Shown here: piece after piece, positions 1-8,092 of the stretch
How the letters are laid out: the number at the start of each line of letters is the position of its first letter
How positions within the stretch are numbered: the first letter of the stretch is position 1
IMG/VR virus record: IMGVR_UViG_3300021142_001088
Coordinates: 1 to 41,810 of that record
Strand: one strand, 5' to 3'
Length of the DNA stretch: 41,810 nucleotides
Source of the DNA: a virus
Position numbers and translations under genes: made by a program
Notes under the pieces: generated by a model
The model's input: only the letters and a program-made list of their open reading frames with translations
Databases searched by the model: none
Told to the model about the DNA's origin: nothing

Positions 1-587
1 CTTACAGCAATCTTCTGTTGTAATTCGGCTGCCTTGCGTTGCTTTTCAATTAGCTTAATGTTTTTCTTTACTTTAGCTCTCGCTCTTTCAAGAACAACAG
101 GACTTACACGGTCAAGATGACTGATTCCCTCCAGATGATCAAATTCATGCTGAAAAATTCTAGCAGTAAATCCATTAAAAGTTTCTTCCTTAGTTTCACC
201 ATTGAAATCTATGTAACGAACCTTAACGGATGATGGTCGAGTAATTGGTAGAAACAAACCCATGAAAGAAAGACACCCCTCTTCAAATTTCTCCTCTCCA
301 TATGATTTCAGAATCTCTGGATTAAAACAAGCAAAACCAACATCTTTAGCTCCCATCACAAATACACGATATGGAAGACCAACTTGATTAGCAGACAATC
401 CAACACCACGATATTTAACCATAGTTTCAATCAAAGAGATAGCAAGATACTTTGGATCAACTGGAGGATTGGTGAAATCAAAAGGCTCAAGCTTCTGTTT
501 CAAAATTGGAGAATACTTATCCACAAGATCGTACAACTCATATGAGTACATATGACCATCAACAAATTTAATTTTCTTTTCACTCAT
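1..587 (-). CDS. def: Peptide deformylase, 3' end beyond window
   Basis: This gene encodes a metal-dependent peptide deformylase, which removes the formyl group from the N-terminal methionine of new proteins. The ATG is at 585-587 and the frame is open to base 1, so about 195 residues are visible and the C-terminus is missing. All three family motifs are present: GVGLSANQ (residues 61-68, the GxGLAAxQ motif), EGCLS (104-108, with metal ligand Cys105) and HEFDH (147-151, with metal ligands His147 and His151 and catalytic Glu148). The visible end is lysine-rich and helical. Deformylases are known accessory genes of marine T4-like phages. It lies one base downstream of the YspA-like gene, at the end of the gp47-gp46 run, and is probably co-transcribed with it. 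Confidence 0.95.
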   Translation of the reverse strand, partial: MSEKKIKFVDGHMYSYELYDLVDKYSPILKQKLEPFDFTNPPVDPKYLAISLIETMVKYRGVGLSANQVGLPYRVFVMGAKDVGFACFNPEILKSYGEEKFEEGCLSFMGLFLPITRPSSVKVRYIDFNGETKEETFNGFTARIFQHEFDHLEGISHLDRVSPVVLERARAKVKKNIKLIEKQRKAAELQQKIAV

Positions 588-588
588 A

Positions 589-963
589 TTACACCTCAAT
601 AACTTTAATACCTTTATATCTTGTTAGTTTGATCATATTAGCCGTACCAGCACCACCTGGAAATGCGAATAAAAGATCAAATCCAAAATCTACCATATCT
701 TTGTTTCTCTTTGGTCCAGCAGATTTTCCATGTTTTTTCCAATTAGCTGGAAATCCATGTGGTTCATGAGGAAACGTAATACATCTGGATTCTGCCCATT
801 CTCTTGCGTGAAGATCTGCCCCAGTAGGACAATCACCAACAACTAAAACAATCTGTGGATTTTCATCCAAAATCTGATCCAATGTTTTCCAAACAAGAGC
901 AGGATTGTTGTAATTTCTTCCACCAGTTACTGCTACTCTATAGATGCCTTGAAAAAGGGACAT
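589..963 (-). CDS. YspA-like SLOG-family protein (DUF2493 type)
   Basis: A 124-residue single-domain protein with a Rossmann-like start (VAVTGGRNY, residues 11-19) and the phosphate/nucleotide-binding segment VVGDCPTGADLHAREWA in the middle. These features match the YspA / cpYpsA-related SLOG family, which is thought to bind nucleotide-derived ligands; the ligand here is unknown. The start codon overlaps the gp46 stop by one base (TAATG), so translation is probably coupled. A later GGAGTA segment and a conserved lysine near the end fit the fold. The family assignment is good; a cellular role cannot be read from the sequence. Confidence 0.85.
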   Translation of the reverse strand: MSLFQGIYRVAVTGGRNYNNPALVWKTLDQILDENPQIVLVVGDCPTGADLHAREWAESRCITFPHEPHGFPANWKKHGKSAGPKRNKDMVDFGFDLLFAFPGGAGTANMIKLTRYKGIKVIEV

Positions 964-2666
964 TATACGATCCTTGAAAAGTTCTTTACCTTGTCAAAGC
1001 GAATCACACTTCTGAACTTATCCATTAAAATATCACCCTTATGTGATATGACAAACACATTAGTATCATTCAGAGAATGAATCAACTTCATGAATTCTTC
1101 TGTTCCACTATGATCTAAAGAACTATCAAATACTTCATCAAGAATCAAAAGATTTGTATTCATGCTATTTTTCATCTTTGCTATTGCTCTCCAAGTAAAA
1201 AGCAATGCTAAGTCAATACGCATCTTTTCACCCTCTGAAAAGTTTTCATAGCTGAATACATCTCTAAAGCGAGATTTAATTGTCTCCTTGAACTCTTCAT
1301 CAATTTCAAAGTTCACAAAGAAATCCATAGATGCTAGGTACTTATTCACCAATTTGTTGATGATAGGTAAATATTGCTTAATGATCTTAGCTTTAATTCC
1401 AGAATCTTTCAGAAGAGATGAAGCAACATCAATATAACTCTTTTCCTCAGAAAGCTGCTTACGTTCTTCATTAAGCTTCTCTAAAGAGATGACCAGCTCT
1501 TTAGAAACATTCATCATATCGTCACTTAGAACTTTTTTGTTCTTTAATTCATCAATTTCCTTAGCAAGCTTTTTGGTGTACTTCTGGAGCTGCGCAATAG
1601 AGGCATTGATTCTTGTGATTTCACTATTATGTGCCGCAATTTTCTTATGAATTTCGTTAATACTTATTAGTTTCCCACTGACTTTATTATACTCTTCTTG
1701 AAGTTTTTCTAAGCCACCAGACAGTTCATCAATCTTATGATTACATTGAGTGATTTTTTCATTTTTGTTATTGATAGTCTGATCGCAAGTTGGGCATGTA
1801 CTATTCTTTGTGTAGAAGTCAATATCTTTACGCGCCTTAGTCAGATTCTGTTCAATCTTAGCTTCAAGCTGATTTAGCTTCTTTTGCTTATCTTTATAAG
1901 TAGATTCATCATTCACATTTTTCAAAAGAGAATCTATATGACGCTGAATAAGCTTAACATCGGAAGTAAGCTTCTCTATCTGAGCGCATTGATCATCGTA
2001 TTCTTCTTGTTTCTTTTCAATTTGGTCTTTATTGTTCTTTTTGGCATCCTCAATGAACTTCTTTTGAAGTTCTATCTTAGATAGAACACTATCAATCTGA
2101 TTCTTGATATCTGAGCTTCTGGTCTTGATGGTCGTCAGACGATCCTTCACAATGACATTCATTGAAGAAAAGACATCAATATCTAATAGGTCATCAATAA
2201 TGGTGCGACGATCATTTGCCGTCAACTGCATGAAAGGAACAAAAGAAGAAGATCCTAGTATAACGATTTGCGTAAATGCCTTGTAGTTATACTTAAGAAT
2301 TTGTTCCTCAAGAACTTCTTGATAATCCTTGCGCGCGGCGGCCTGATTAATTAAAATTCCATCACAAAAAATTTCAAATTTTGCTGGTTTAATTCCACGG
2401 ACTACTTTGTAATTCTTGTTGTTTACTCGAAATTCTACCTCAACCAAACAATCCTTTTCATTAATAGAATTAACAAGAGTTGGTTTGTTGATATTACGAA
2501 AAGGCTTACCAAACAATCCAAAACACAAGGCATCCAATAGAGTAGACTTACCCGCACCGTTCGTACCAACGATAAGAGTGTCTGGAGATTTGTCTAGTTT
2601 AATTTCAGTAAATACGTTTCCCGTACTTAAAAAATTACGCCACTTTACAGTCTTAAAGTTTATCAT
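963..2666 (-). CDS. 46: gp46 recombination endonuclease subunit (SbcC/Rad50-like)
   Basis: ATPase subunit of the gp46-gp47 nuclease, which resects DNA ends for recombination-dependent replication and helps degrade host DNA. At 567 residues it is close to the T4 protein. Walker A is GTNGAGKS (residues 34-41). Long charged coiled-coil arms flank a Rad50-type zinc hook, CPTC (291-294). The ABC signature FSEGEKMRIDLAL and Walker B LLILDE lie in the last 100 residues. The start overlaps the gp47 stop by four bases (ATGA), so the two subunits are translationally coupled. Confidence 0.97.
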   Translation of the reverse strand: MINFKTVKWRNFLSTGNVFTEIKLDKSPDTLIVGTNGAGKSTLLDALCFGLFGKPFRNINKPTLVNSINEKDCLVEVEFRVNNKNYKVVRGIKPAKFEIFCDGILINQAAARKDYQEVLEEQILKYNYKAFTQIVILGSSSFVPFMQLTANDRRTIIDDLLDIDVFSSMNVIVKDRLTTIKTRSSDIKNQIDSVLSKIELQKKFIEDAKKNNKDQIEKKQEEYDDQCAQIEKLTSDVKLIQRHIDSLLKNVNDESTYKDKQKKLNQLEAKIEQNLTKARKDIDFYTKNSTCPTCDQTINNKNEKITQCNHKIDELSGGLEKLQEEYNKVSGKLISINEIHKKIAAHNSEITRINASIAQLQKYTKKLAKEIDELKNKKVLSDDMMNVSKELVISLEKLNEERKQLSEEKSYIDVASSLLKDSGIKAKIIKQYLPIINKLVNKYLASMDFFVNFEIDEEFKETIKSRFRDVFSYENFSEGEKMRIDLALLFTWRAIAKMKNSMNTNLLILDEVFDSSLDHSGTEEFMKLIHSLNDTNVFVISHKGDILMDKFRSVIRFDKVKNFSRIV

Positions 2667-3724
2667 GATTCTAGATTCTGTGCTTCTTTGTAAATTTCAC
2701 GCATGATAGTCTTTAGCTTATCAGCTTCTATACTAAGTTCAAGAGCATCAATATATTTTTCCAAGATAGTAATCGTATCGTCAGACTGATCTACTATATC
2801 TTCATCTGAAATTTCAGAATAGTCTGTAAAGTCTTCAACGATAGACATATCAATGGTTGAAGCTTTGTACATGTTATCCAAAAACAGATCATATAGAATT
2901 GGATTTGTTTTATTAGCGACAATTACCTTTACATATGAGTTCTTGTACATATCATAGTCTTTTTGTTCGATAGATTCAAGAGTTTCTAACTTATCATCAT
3001 AGACTATTTTGTAGAACATCTTGTAAGGATTCTCAATGAATTCCAATTCAAGAGTGTCTGTATCAAAAACATGAAATCCACGGGTATCATTATAATCAGC
3101 CCAAGTCATTTCGTAAGTGTTACCCAAGTATGTAATATGTCCATCACTTGAGCGGTGATGGAAGTGTCCTGAGTAAACTGTCTCAAATTTATCAAAGAAC
3201 TCTCGGCTAAGACCATCATGACATACATTACCACGATCCATTTCAAAACCAGAAATTTCAAAATGCCCAAAACAAATCTTGGCTGGAGTCTTTTTAATAA
3301 ACTCAATAGTATCATTCATGTTGGTATGATTAATCCAAGGAATGATAGCAATTTGAGTCTTGTCAAAAGTGGCTGTTTCTGGATAAGAATATATGGTCAT
3401 ATTACGAGTAGAGAATAATTCCTCCATCGCATTAACCTCATTAGTATTACGATATGGCACATCATGATTTCCAACTATTACATGAAAATCAATGTCCAAT
3501 TCTTCCAGTCTGTTGATGAATCGTTTTCTTAATGAGTGGAGTGTCGTAAAATTAATGTATTTGCGACGATCAACCATGTCTCCCAAATGAACAACAGTTG
3601 TAATATTATTATCAATAATATACGGGAAAAAGATGTTTTCCCAAAACTTAAAGAAGAATTCATTAAAAGCTGGATGATCTCCTCTAGCGCCGAAATGAGT
3701 ATCGGTGATCAAAGCTATTTTCAT
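2663..3724 (-). CDS. 47: gp47 recombination endonuclease subunit (SbcD/Mre11-like)
   Basis: Nuclease subunit partnering gp46. The 353-residue protein has the metallophosphoesterase motifs in order: DTHFG (residues 8-12), HLGDMVDRR (46-54), VGNHD (84-88), GHFE near 153 and SGHFHHR near 185. These supply the two-metal site of Mre11-type nucleases. The ATG is preceded by an AAGGA ribosome-binding site seven bases upstream. A sigma70-like promoter lies just before the gene (3755-3783), which suggests this is the first gene of the gp47-gp46-YspA-deformylase transcript. Confidence 0.97.
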   Translation of the reverse strand: MKIALITDTHFGARGDHPAFNEFFFKFWENIFFPYIIDNNITTVVHLGDMVDRRKYINFTTLHSLRKRFINRLEELDIDFHVIVGNHDVPYRNTNEVNAMEELFSTRNMTIYSYPETATFDKTQIAIIPWINHTNMNDTIEFIKKTPAKICFGHFEISGFEMDRGNVCHDGLSREFFDKFETVYSGHFHHRSSDGHITYLGNTYEMTWADYNDTRGFHVFDTDTLELEFIENPYKMFYKIVYDDKLETLESIEQKDYDMYKNSYVKVIVANKTNPILYDLFLDNMYKASTIDMSIVEDFTDYSEISDEDIVDQSDDTITILEKYIDALELSIEADKLKTIMREIYKEAQNLES

Positions 3725-3754
3725 TTAAAGTCCTTAGACAATTACCTATTGGGT

Positions 3755-3783
3755 ATTATATATCATTAAGCCCCGATAATCAA
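3755..3783 (-). promoter_or_regulatory. Sigma70-like promoter upstream of gp47
   Basis: On the minus strand a -35 box TTGATT (3778-3783) and a consensus -10 box TATAAT (3755-3760) are separated by exactly 17 bases. The -10 ends about 30 bases before the gp47 ATG. The arrangement fits recognition by host RNA polymerase and so early expression of the recombination nuclease. Activity is inferred from sequence alone. Confidence 0.7.
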
Positions 3784-3784
3784 G

Positions 3785-4339
3785 TTATTCTAAAGCATCA
3801 TCATCCATTAACAATTCAAGTGACTTTTTTACTTTCTTCTTCTTCTTTAATTTAGCCTTCTCGAAATTGTCGATAAACTCTGAAATATTATCATACTGCT
3901 CATATTGACGCTGAACACCACCTTCCTCAGTCTCAAATTGTTCGTATTCATCCAAAATACCAATTTGTTCTGTGGATTTATACTTTACATACAATTGCTT
4001 CTTTTCTTTATGAATGCGACGAATGAAAGCAAAATATATGATCTGTGTAAAATAAGCAAATGGATTCTTTGACTTCTTTGGATCAAAGTTATCGAAGTAC
4101 ATGACGCAATTTTCAATGGCGTCGGCAATCATTTCATCTCTGAACGAATAGGAAATGAAATTAGGTTTGTGAGATAGGTTTTCAGCAATTAACATTAAAC
4201 ACTTGCCGATATAGTCTGGAATCTTTGGTTTTGGTGTTCCTTCACGCTTTGCCTTTCGACAAGCCTTTCTATAATCCTCAATTGTCTTTAATAGATCATT
4301 GTTGTTTACATAGTGATTTTTTTTCTTAGTTTCTGCCAT
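3785..4339 (-). CDS. 55: gp55 late-transcription sigma factor
   Basis: Phage sigma factor that directs RNA polymerase to T4-type late promoters with help from the sliding clamp. I place the start at the ATG at 4337-4339 (184 residues): an AAGGG ribosome site lies upstream, and the resulting N-terminus, MAETKKKNHYVNNNDLL, aligns with T4 gp55. The upstream TTG alternative adds an unlikely leader. Core segments FRDEMIADAIENC and NPFAYFTQIIYFAFIRRI match the gp55 family. The C-terminal SLELLMDDDALE resembles the clamp-binding tail of T4 gp55. Late promoters matching its expected specificity occur across the structural genes of this window. Confidence 0.93.
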   Translation of the reverse strand: MAETKKKNHYVNNNDLLKTIEDYRKACRKAKREGTPKPKIPDYIGKCLMLIAENLSHKPNFISYSFRDEMIADAIENCVMYFDNFDPKKSKNPFAYFTQIIYFAFIRRIHKEKKQLYVKYKSTEQIGILDEYEQFETEEGGVQRQYEQYDNISEFIDNFEKAKLKKKKKVKKSLELLMDDDALE

Positions 4340-4366
4340 AATAATTTGACCCTTTAATGTTTCATG

Positions 4367-4393
4367 TGTATAATAGACAGTGTAGTCTGTCAA
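4367..4393 (-). promoter_or_regulatory. Possible promoter with dyad upstream of gp55
   Basis: A perfect -35 hexamer TTGACA (4388-4393) is followed 15 bases later by a TATACA -10-like box (4367-4372) on the minus strand, about 28 bases before the gp55 ATG. The spacer is shorter than ideal. A short inverted repeat (GACAG / CTGTC) overlaps the -35 and spacer and could be an operator or chance. Confidence 0.4.
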
Positions 4394-4401
4394 GTGATGG
4401 T

Positions 4402-4797
4402 TTAATTACTCTTATCCTTATTACTCTTATTTTTAGTATCAAAAGATATAACTTTCTTTTCAGAGTCCATATATTCAGTCTTAGACTCTTCCTTTTTCTT
4501 CAAAGGTGCACGATCTTCGATCAGATCAAATACCACTCCCTGATAATATTCCTTAATGTCTTCCTCAATAAGAGATGAATAAAGAACATGTTCTATTTCT
4601 ATAGTACATGTGTTGCTGAGAGCAACACCTTGAGGAATCCAGTTGTGCATGTAGATTGTCTGAGTACCATATTCTAAGTCAGCATCAATTATCAATTTCA
4701 TCGGATTGATAAAAGTCACACGGGTAGTTTCTTCAACTGATTCCGCAACGATATTTTCACCGTTTGTTAGCCTGTACAATTTAACCTGATTATCCAT
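4402..4797 (-). CDS. Sm-like small protein between uvsW and gp55
   Basis: A 131-residue protein. The first 90 residues look like a small beta barrel of the Sm/Lsm type: KLYRLTNGENIVAESVEE at the start, then several beta-strand segments and IEIEHVLYSS. The last 40 residues are charged and lysine-rich and probably disordered. An Sm-like protein of putative cyanophage origin has been described structurally, and I believe this is that family, but the match is from memory. A ribosome site AAGGT precedes the ATG, which overlaps the uvsW stop. A role in RNA binding is possible but unproven. Confidence 0.6.
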   Translation of the reverse strand: MDNQVKLYRLTNGENIVAESVEETTRVTFINPMKLIIDADLEYGTQTIYMHNWIPQGVALSNTCTIEIEHVLYSSLIEEDIKEYYQGVVFDLIEDRAPLKKKEESKTEYMDSEKKVISFDTKNKSNKDKSN

Positions 4798-6295
4798 TTA
4801 ATGATACCTTATAGGTAGAAATTTTAAATTTCTCTGAATGATAAATTCTGACACGCTCTGCGTAATGATTCATTGTGTAATTAACATACTTACCAATACG
4901 AAGATCATCAGAAATATCATATAGAGTTGCTGAATCCTTGTCGTCTCCCAAACGAAGACCACGACCTATTGATTGGAGATTTCTAATTTTAGACTTGCTA
5001 GGTGAGGCGAATATAATATTATGTAGGCGTCTTATATTCACACCAGTCGAAAACACACCGTAGGAGGCAACAATGATAGCATCATTTTGTTCTTCTGTGA
5101 TATGTCTTACTGCCTCACGATCAGCAGCTTCAGTTTCTCCACAGACAAAAAATATCTTCCTTTCTGGTTGATTTTTTGTCTTCTCAAGTATCTTATTATA
5201 CAGAATTTTTCCATGCTTTTCAACAAATTGAAACAAAATCAGAGTGTTTCCGTGTAGATCCAGAGATAAATTTGTCACAAAATTGTTACGTGCTTCGTTC
5301 CTAACGATGAAATCCATTTCTTGTTGAAAGTCCATGACTTCAACTGCTTTACATATATCTGGTGGATATTTTAGAATTAAGCATTTGATTTCAAGATCTG
5401 ATAATTGTTTCTTGTCTATGAGTTCTTTGGTTGTGATGACTTTGACTGCTGGACCAAAATGACCCTCAAGAGTAAGTTTATTTACGATGGTATCGTCAAT
5501 CGTACCAGTTGTTCCAATGCGATATTTGGCATTGGTTAATTTGGTCATGATGGATGTGAGTGATTTGGCTTTAAATCCATGAGCTTCATCACCAATTACA
5601 AAATCAAATTGCTCAAAGAACTTTTTTGGAAATTCGTGTATGCTTTGCCAAGTTGAAATAGTCATGGACTTTGAGATGAATTTGTCCTGACCTTGATATA
5701 TTTTTTGAACGTTGGTATCTACGTTCCAACCATTGGCGGTCGAGTAATCTTTGAAGTCACCGTACATTTGTTCAACAAGTGAGATAGTTGGAACAATCAA
5801 AAGCCCTCTTTTACATTCATTGTTTAATAGGTATCTGGTGAGAAGATATATGATTAATGACTTACCAGAGGCAGTAGGAGAAAGTAAAAGAACCTTACGA
5901 AACTTTACAGATTTCGTAAAGCCAGTAATTTGGTAATCTCTGGGTTCTATTGACTTTCCTCTTGAGGTAAGCTTTAATGTATCAGCAAATTCTTTTGCTT
6001 CTTTTTCTGTAAATGAATTAAAGTCTTGTACAGATGAATCAACTTCAAGTCTAATATTTCTTTCTTTACAGAACTGACGAAGGTAGAATATAAGTCCTCC
6101 ATATAGATAGGAGTTCTTTTTATTATAGAGTCTAACATAACCGTCCCACATTCTTTTTTTGTAAAGAGGATTAAATTGATAATTGGGTGCCTGAAAACTA
6201 AAGAATTGCCATAATTCCATATTGATACTTGGTTCAGTATCAATATGAACATAAACCTCATTTATTTTTGTTACGATGAATTTTTGATTTGCCAT
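4790..6295 (-). CDS. uvsW: UvsW RNA-DNA / DNA helicase
   Basis: Superfamily 2 helicase that unwinds R-loops and branched DNA and drives the switch from origin- to recombination-dependent replication. Its 501 residues nearly equal T4 UvsW. Motif I is SPTASGKS (residues 139-146), motif II is DEAH (236-239), motif III is the GTTGT segment (261-265), and motif VI is QSIGRGLRLG in the C-terminal half. The start ATG at 6293-6295 has no clear Shine-Dalgarno site, and the 3' end of an endonuclease gene overlaps its first 38 bases, so its expression may depend on reading through that gene. Confidence 0.96.
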   Translation of the reverse strand: MANQKFIVTKINEVYVHIDTEPSINMELWQFFSFQAPNYQFNPLYKKRMWDGYVRLYNKKNSYLYGGLIFYLRQFCKERNIRLEVDSSVQDFNSFTEKEAKEFADTLKLTSRGKSIEPRDYQITGFTKSVKFRKVLLLSPTASGKSLIIYLLTRYLLNNECKRGLLIVPTISLVEQMYGDFKDYSTANGWNVDTNVQKIYQGQDKFISKSMTISTWQSIHEFPKKFFEQFDFVIGDEAHGFKAKSLTSIMTKLTNAKYRIGTTGTIDDTIVNKLTLEGHFGPAVKVITTKELIDKKQLSDLEIKCLILKYPPDICKAVEVMDFQQEMDFIVRNEARNNFVTNLSLDLHGNTLILFQFVEKHGKILYNKILEKTKNQPERKIFFVCGETEAADREAVRHITEEQNDAIIVASYGVFSTGVNIRRLHNIIFASPSKSKIRNLQSIGRGLRLGDDKDSATLYDISDDLRIGKYVNYTMNHYAERVRIYHSEKFKISTYKVSLNG

Positions 6296-6923
6296 AGTGT
6301 GTCGCTAAATTATTAAAGTATTTTTTACAATCATCGCAGTATCCTTTATTTGGATATGACAACGATGTTTCTCGTATCTTTCGTAAACCTTCCTCTGAAT
6401 GTACTGTTTTAGGACCTTTCCATTTCTTGATCTTTCTTGTTTCTTTGAATTTTTCTATTGCTCTTTGTCTAGCATTAAAATACTTTTCGCTTTTATGTGC
6501 TATATTACTAAACTTTTTTTGATTATCAACATTAGAAAAAACACATTTGGCGGGAGATCTACCTCTATACCAAGAAGACTCAATCTCACTATCTCTCTCT
6601 ATTCTTTTTTCTTCTATACCATTTGTTATCCATATCATTCCTGAAACAGTATCGCCGCCATCTCCCTGTTCTAGAATTAGATTTGCGAATTCTTTTGAAT
6701 CAACAATATTTAATTTATTGGAATATTCTAATGCTATTTTCTTAAACTCGTCAACATCATTGGATTCGAAAAGTAATTCAGTAGTTATATCGTTTCCATA
6801 TTTTTTCAGATGTTTTTTCCACTGAACTCCACTTCCCAAATACACATCCCAATCATCTCTTTCGGTTTTACACAAATATTTTAAACCCGTTAAATTGTGT
6901 TTTTTAATCATTAAGCGTAACAT
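6258..6923 (-). CDS. Probable GIY-YIG-like homing endonuclease
   Basis: A 221-residue free-standing nuclease-like protein between uvsY and uvsW. The N-terminus (GLKYLCKT, then YLGSG, WKKHLKKYG and TELLFE) resembles the GIY-YIG-like domain of phage homing endonucleases, in which the YIG strand is KYLxKT. A WITNG segment, common in phage homing nucleases, follows near residue 98. The C-terminus holds a C2H2-type zinc finger (CDDC, then H and H about 13 and 20 residues later). AAAGGA precedes the ATG. Its end overlaps the uvsW start. The absence of a standard first GIY strand leaves some doubt about activity. Confidence 0.65.
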   Translation of the reverse strand: MLRLMIKKHNLTGLKYLCKTERDDWDVYLGSGVQWKKHLKKYGNDITTELLFESNDVDEFKKIALEYSNKLNIVDSKEFANLILEQGDGGDTVSGMIWITNGIEEKRIERDSEIESSWYRGRSPAKCVFSNVDNQKKFSNIAHKSEKYFNARQRAIEKFKETRKIKKWKGPKTVHSEEGLRKIRETSLSYPNKGYCDDCKKYFNNLATHYGKSKIHRNKNK

Positions 6924-6964
6924 AGATAATCCTTTTGATGGTAAGATATATCTATATAGGAGAA

Positions 6965-7408
6965 TTAATGATGTCCTTGTATAAACTTTTCCCAGCCCAT
7001 AAATTCTTTAATTTGCCAAGTACGGTTATTAAGTTCTTTCATGACAGCAGTACAGAATTCAATTGCCTGATCATGTAATGCTCTTTTGGCAAGAATCTTT
7101 GAAAGATCTTCATCAGAATCTAAGTATGTATTGATGTCGCCTTTGAGAGTAAATCTAAATGGTTCCCATCCGTACTTCTTGAGAGACTCTTGATCCATCT
7201 TTCCAGTATAGTATTCCCATTTGATCTTTTTCATGCGAGCAAGTTCAATATTACACTGTTTGGCAGCAAGAGAGTGAGCAACATGTTGCTTTACATATTT
7301 GGAATGAAGAATAGGAATTCGAATAATTTCTCTACCAGGATCAGTCTGATCAATCTCAGCATCTTTATCCCACATAGCAACTAATTCATCAATCATTAAT
7401 GGTTTCAT
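6965..7408 (-). CDS. uvsY: UvsY recombination mediator
   Basis: UvsY loads the UvsX recombinase onto single-stranded DNA coated with gp32. The 147-residue protein is mostly helical and close to T4 UvsY (137 residues). The region with LHSKYVKQHVAHSLAAKQC, then YYTGKM and the GWEPF segment, follows the family pattern. It sits next to uvsW, as in marine T4-like phages. The identification rests on overall pattern and synteny, because UvsY has no catalytic motif. Confidence 0.85.
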   Translation of the reverse strand: MKPLMIDELVAMWDKDAEIDQTDPGREIIRIPILHSKYVKQHVAHSLAAKQCNIELARMKKIKWEYYTGKMDQESLKKYGWEPFRFTLKGDINTYLDSDEDLSKILAKRALHDQAIEFCTAVMKELNNRTWQIKEFMGWEKFIQGHH

Positions 7409-7440
7409 AAATCATCCATATTAAAAACAAATATTCTATA

Positions 7441-7983
7441 TTATACCTTATCCAACTGAAAATAGCTAAATCTAAATGAGGCTTTTGCCGAAATAATTGT
7501 GTCAGCATCAGCTTCAGCATTGAAATCAATACCAGACACATTGAGTGGAAAGCACTCAATAAAACGAACTCTATAGTTAGGATTATTTTTGTTAGTAAAT
7601 ATGGAAAGAGAAGCGTCACTATAAATGATTTCTGTTTTTTCGTTAGTCTTCTTTAATGGAGGATTCTTTAATTGTAATCTCAAATCAACATATTCTTGTT
7701 GATTTACTGGAAACGTAAGACCACGAATCCAATCATGAACAGCCTTCCAAGACTTTAATTCTTCATCTACCATGAAGGTAATATCCAACGTTTCATATGT
7801 TAATTTATTACCTGGAACATATAGATCAATAAGAGCAGTAGGTTGCTTATATTCGACCAATGATAATCCTGGAAGATTTACCATATTACAAAAGAATGTC
7901 GTATCTGGTAGACGATCAAAGTTCAATTTAAACTTCGAAGCCTGTAAAAGATTTTGATTAGCTGGTGCTGCTGAAATAGACAT
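7441..7983 (-). CDS. Tail-tube-like structural protein
   Basis: A 180-residue protein with the pattern of the T4 gp19/gp54 tail-tube superfamily: a membrane-free beta-rich chain with VNLPGLSL (residues 36-43), the LTYETLDITFMVDEELKSW strand-helix signature, then WIRGLTFP. The true tail tube, gp19, is encoded separately at 15916-16557, so this is a paralogue, perhaps a tube-end or baseplate-junction protein. In cyanophages the gene after gp23 is often annotated gp3 (tail completion), which is an alternative name for it. It has its own AGGAA ribosome site and late-promoter-like box, downstream of the gp23 terminator. Confidence 0.65.
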   Translation of the reverse strand: MSISAAPANQNLLQASKFKLNFDRLPDTTFFCNMVNLPGLSLVEYKQPTALIDLYVPGNKLTYETLDITFMVDEELKSWKAVHDWIRGLTFPVNQQEYVDLRLQLKNPPLKKTNEKTEIIYSDASLSIFTNKNNPNYRVRFIECFPLNVSGIDFNAEADADTIISAKASFRFSYFQLDKV

Positions 7984-8008
7984 TAAAGTATTCCTATGGT
8001 TTATACTT

Positions 8009-8016
8009 TATTTATT
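8009..8016 (-). promoter_or_regulatory. Late promoter (AATAAATA) of tail-tube-like gene
   Basis: AATAAATA on the minus strand differs from the T4 late consensus TATAAATA only at the first base. It lies 26 bases upstream of the ATG at 7983, the same distance as at gp22 and gp19, and just after the gp23 terminator. Confidence 0.6.
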
Positions 8017-8022
8017 CCCAAT

Positions 8023-8052
8023 AAAAAAGGGGTGCCGTTTTAGCGGCACCCC
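8023..8052 (-). terminator. Intrinsic terminator after gp23
   Basis: A perfect 9-base-pair GC-rich stem (GGGGTGCCG at 8029-8037 with CGGCACCCC at 8044-8052) has a six-base loop. On the minus strand it is followed by a run of six T (8028-8023). It lies 41 bases after the gp23 stop. A shorter T run on the other side may let it act weakly in both directions. Confidence 0.93.
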
Positions 8053-8092
8053 AATTTTGTTTCACTTACCTTTTCTTATAGTTATTGAACTA

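Noticed and set aside
1884-2706. Three plus-strand ORFs inside gp46
   Set aside because: Antisense shadows of a protein with all its motifs intact.
7440-7445. TATAAT on the minus strand upstream of uvsY
   Set aside because: No acceptable -35 at 16-18 bases; only three of six positions match. Left out as a promoter.
7441-7983. Calling this gene a second gp19
   Set aside because: The genuine gp19 is at 15916-16557 in T4 order; only the superfamily is shared.
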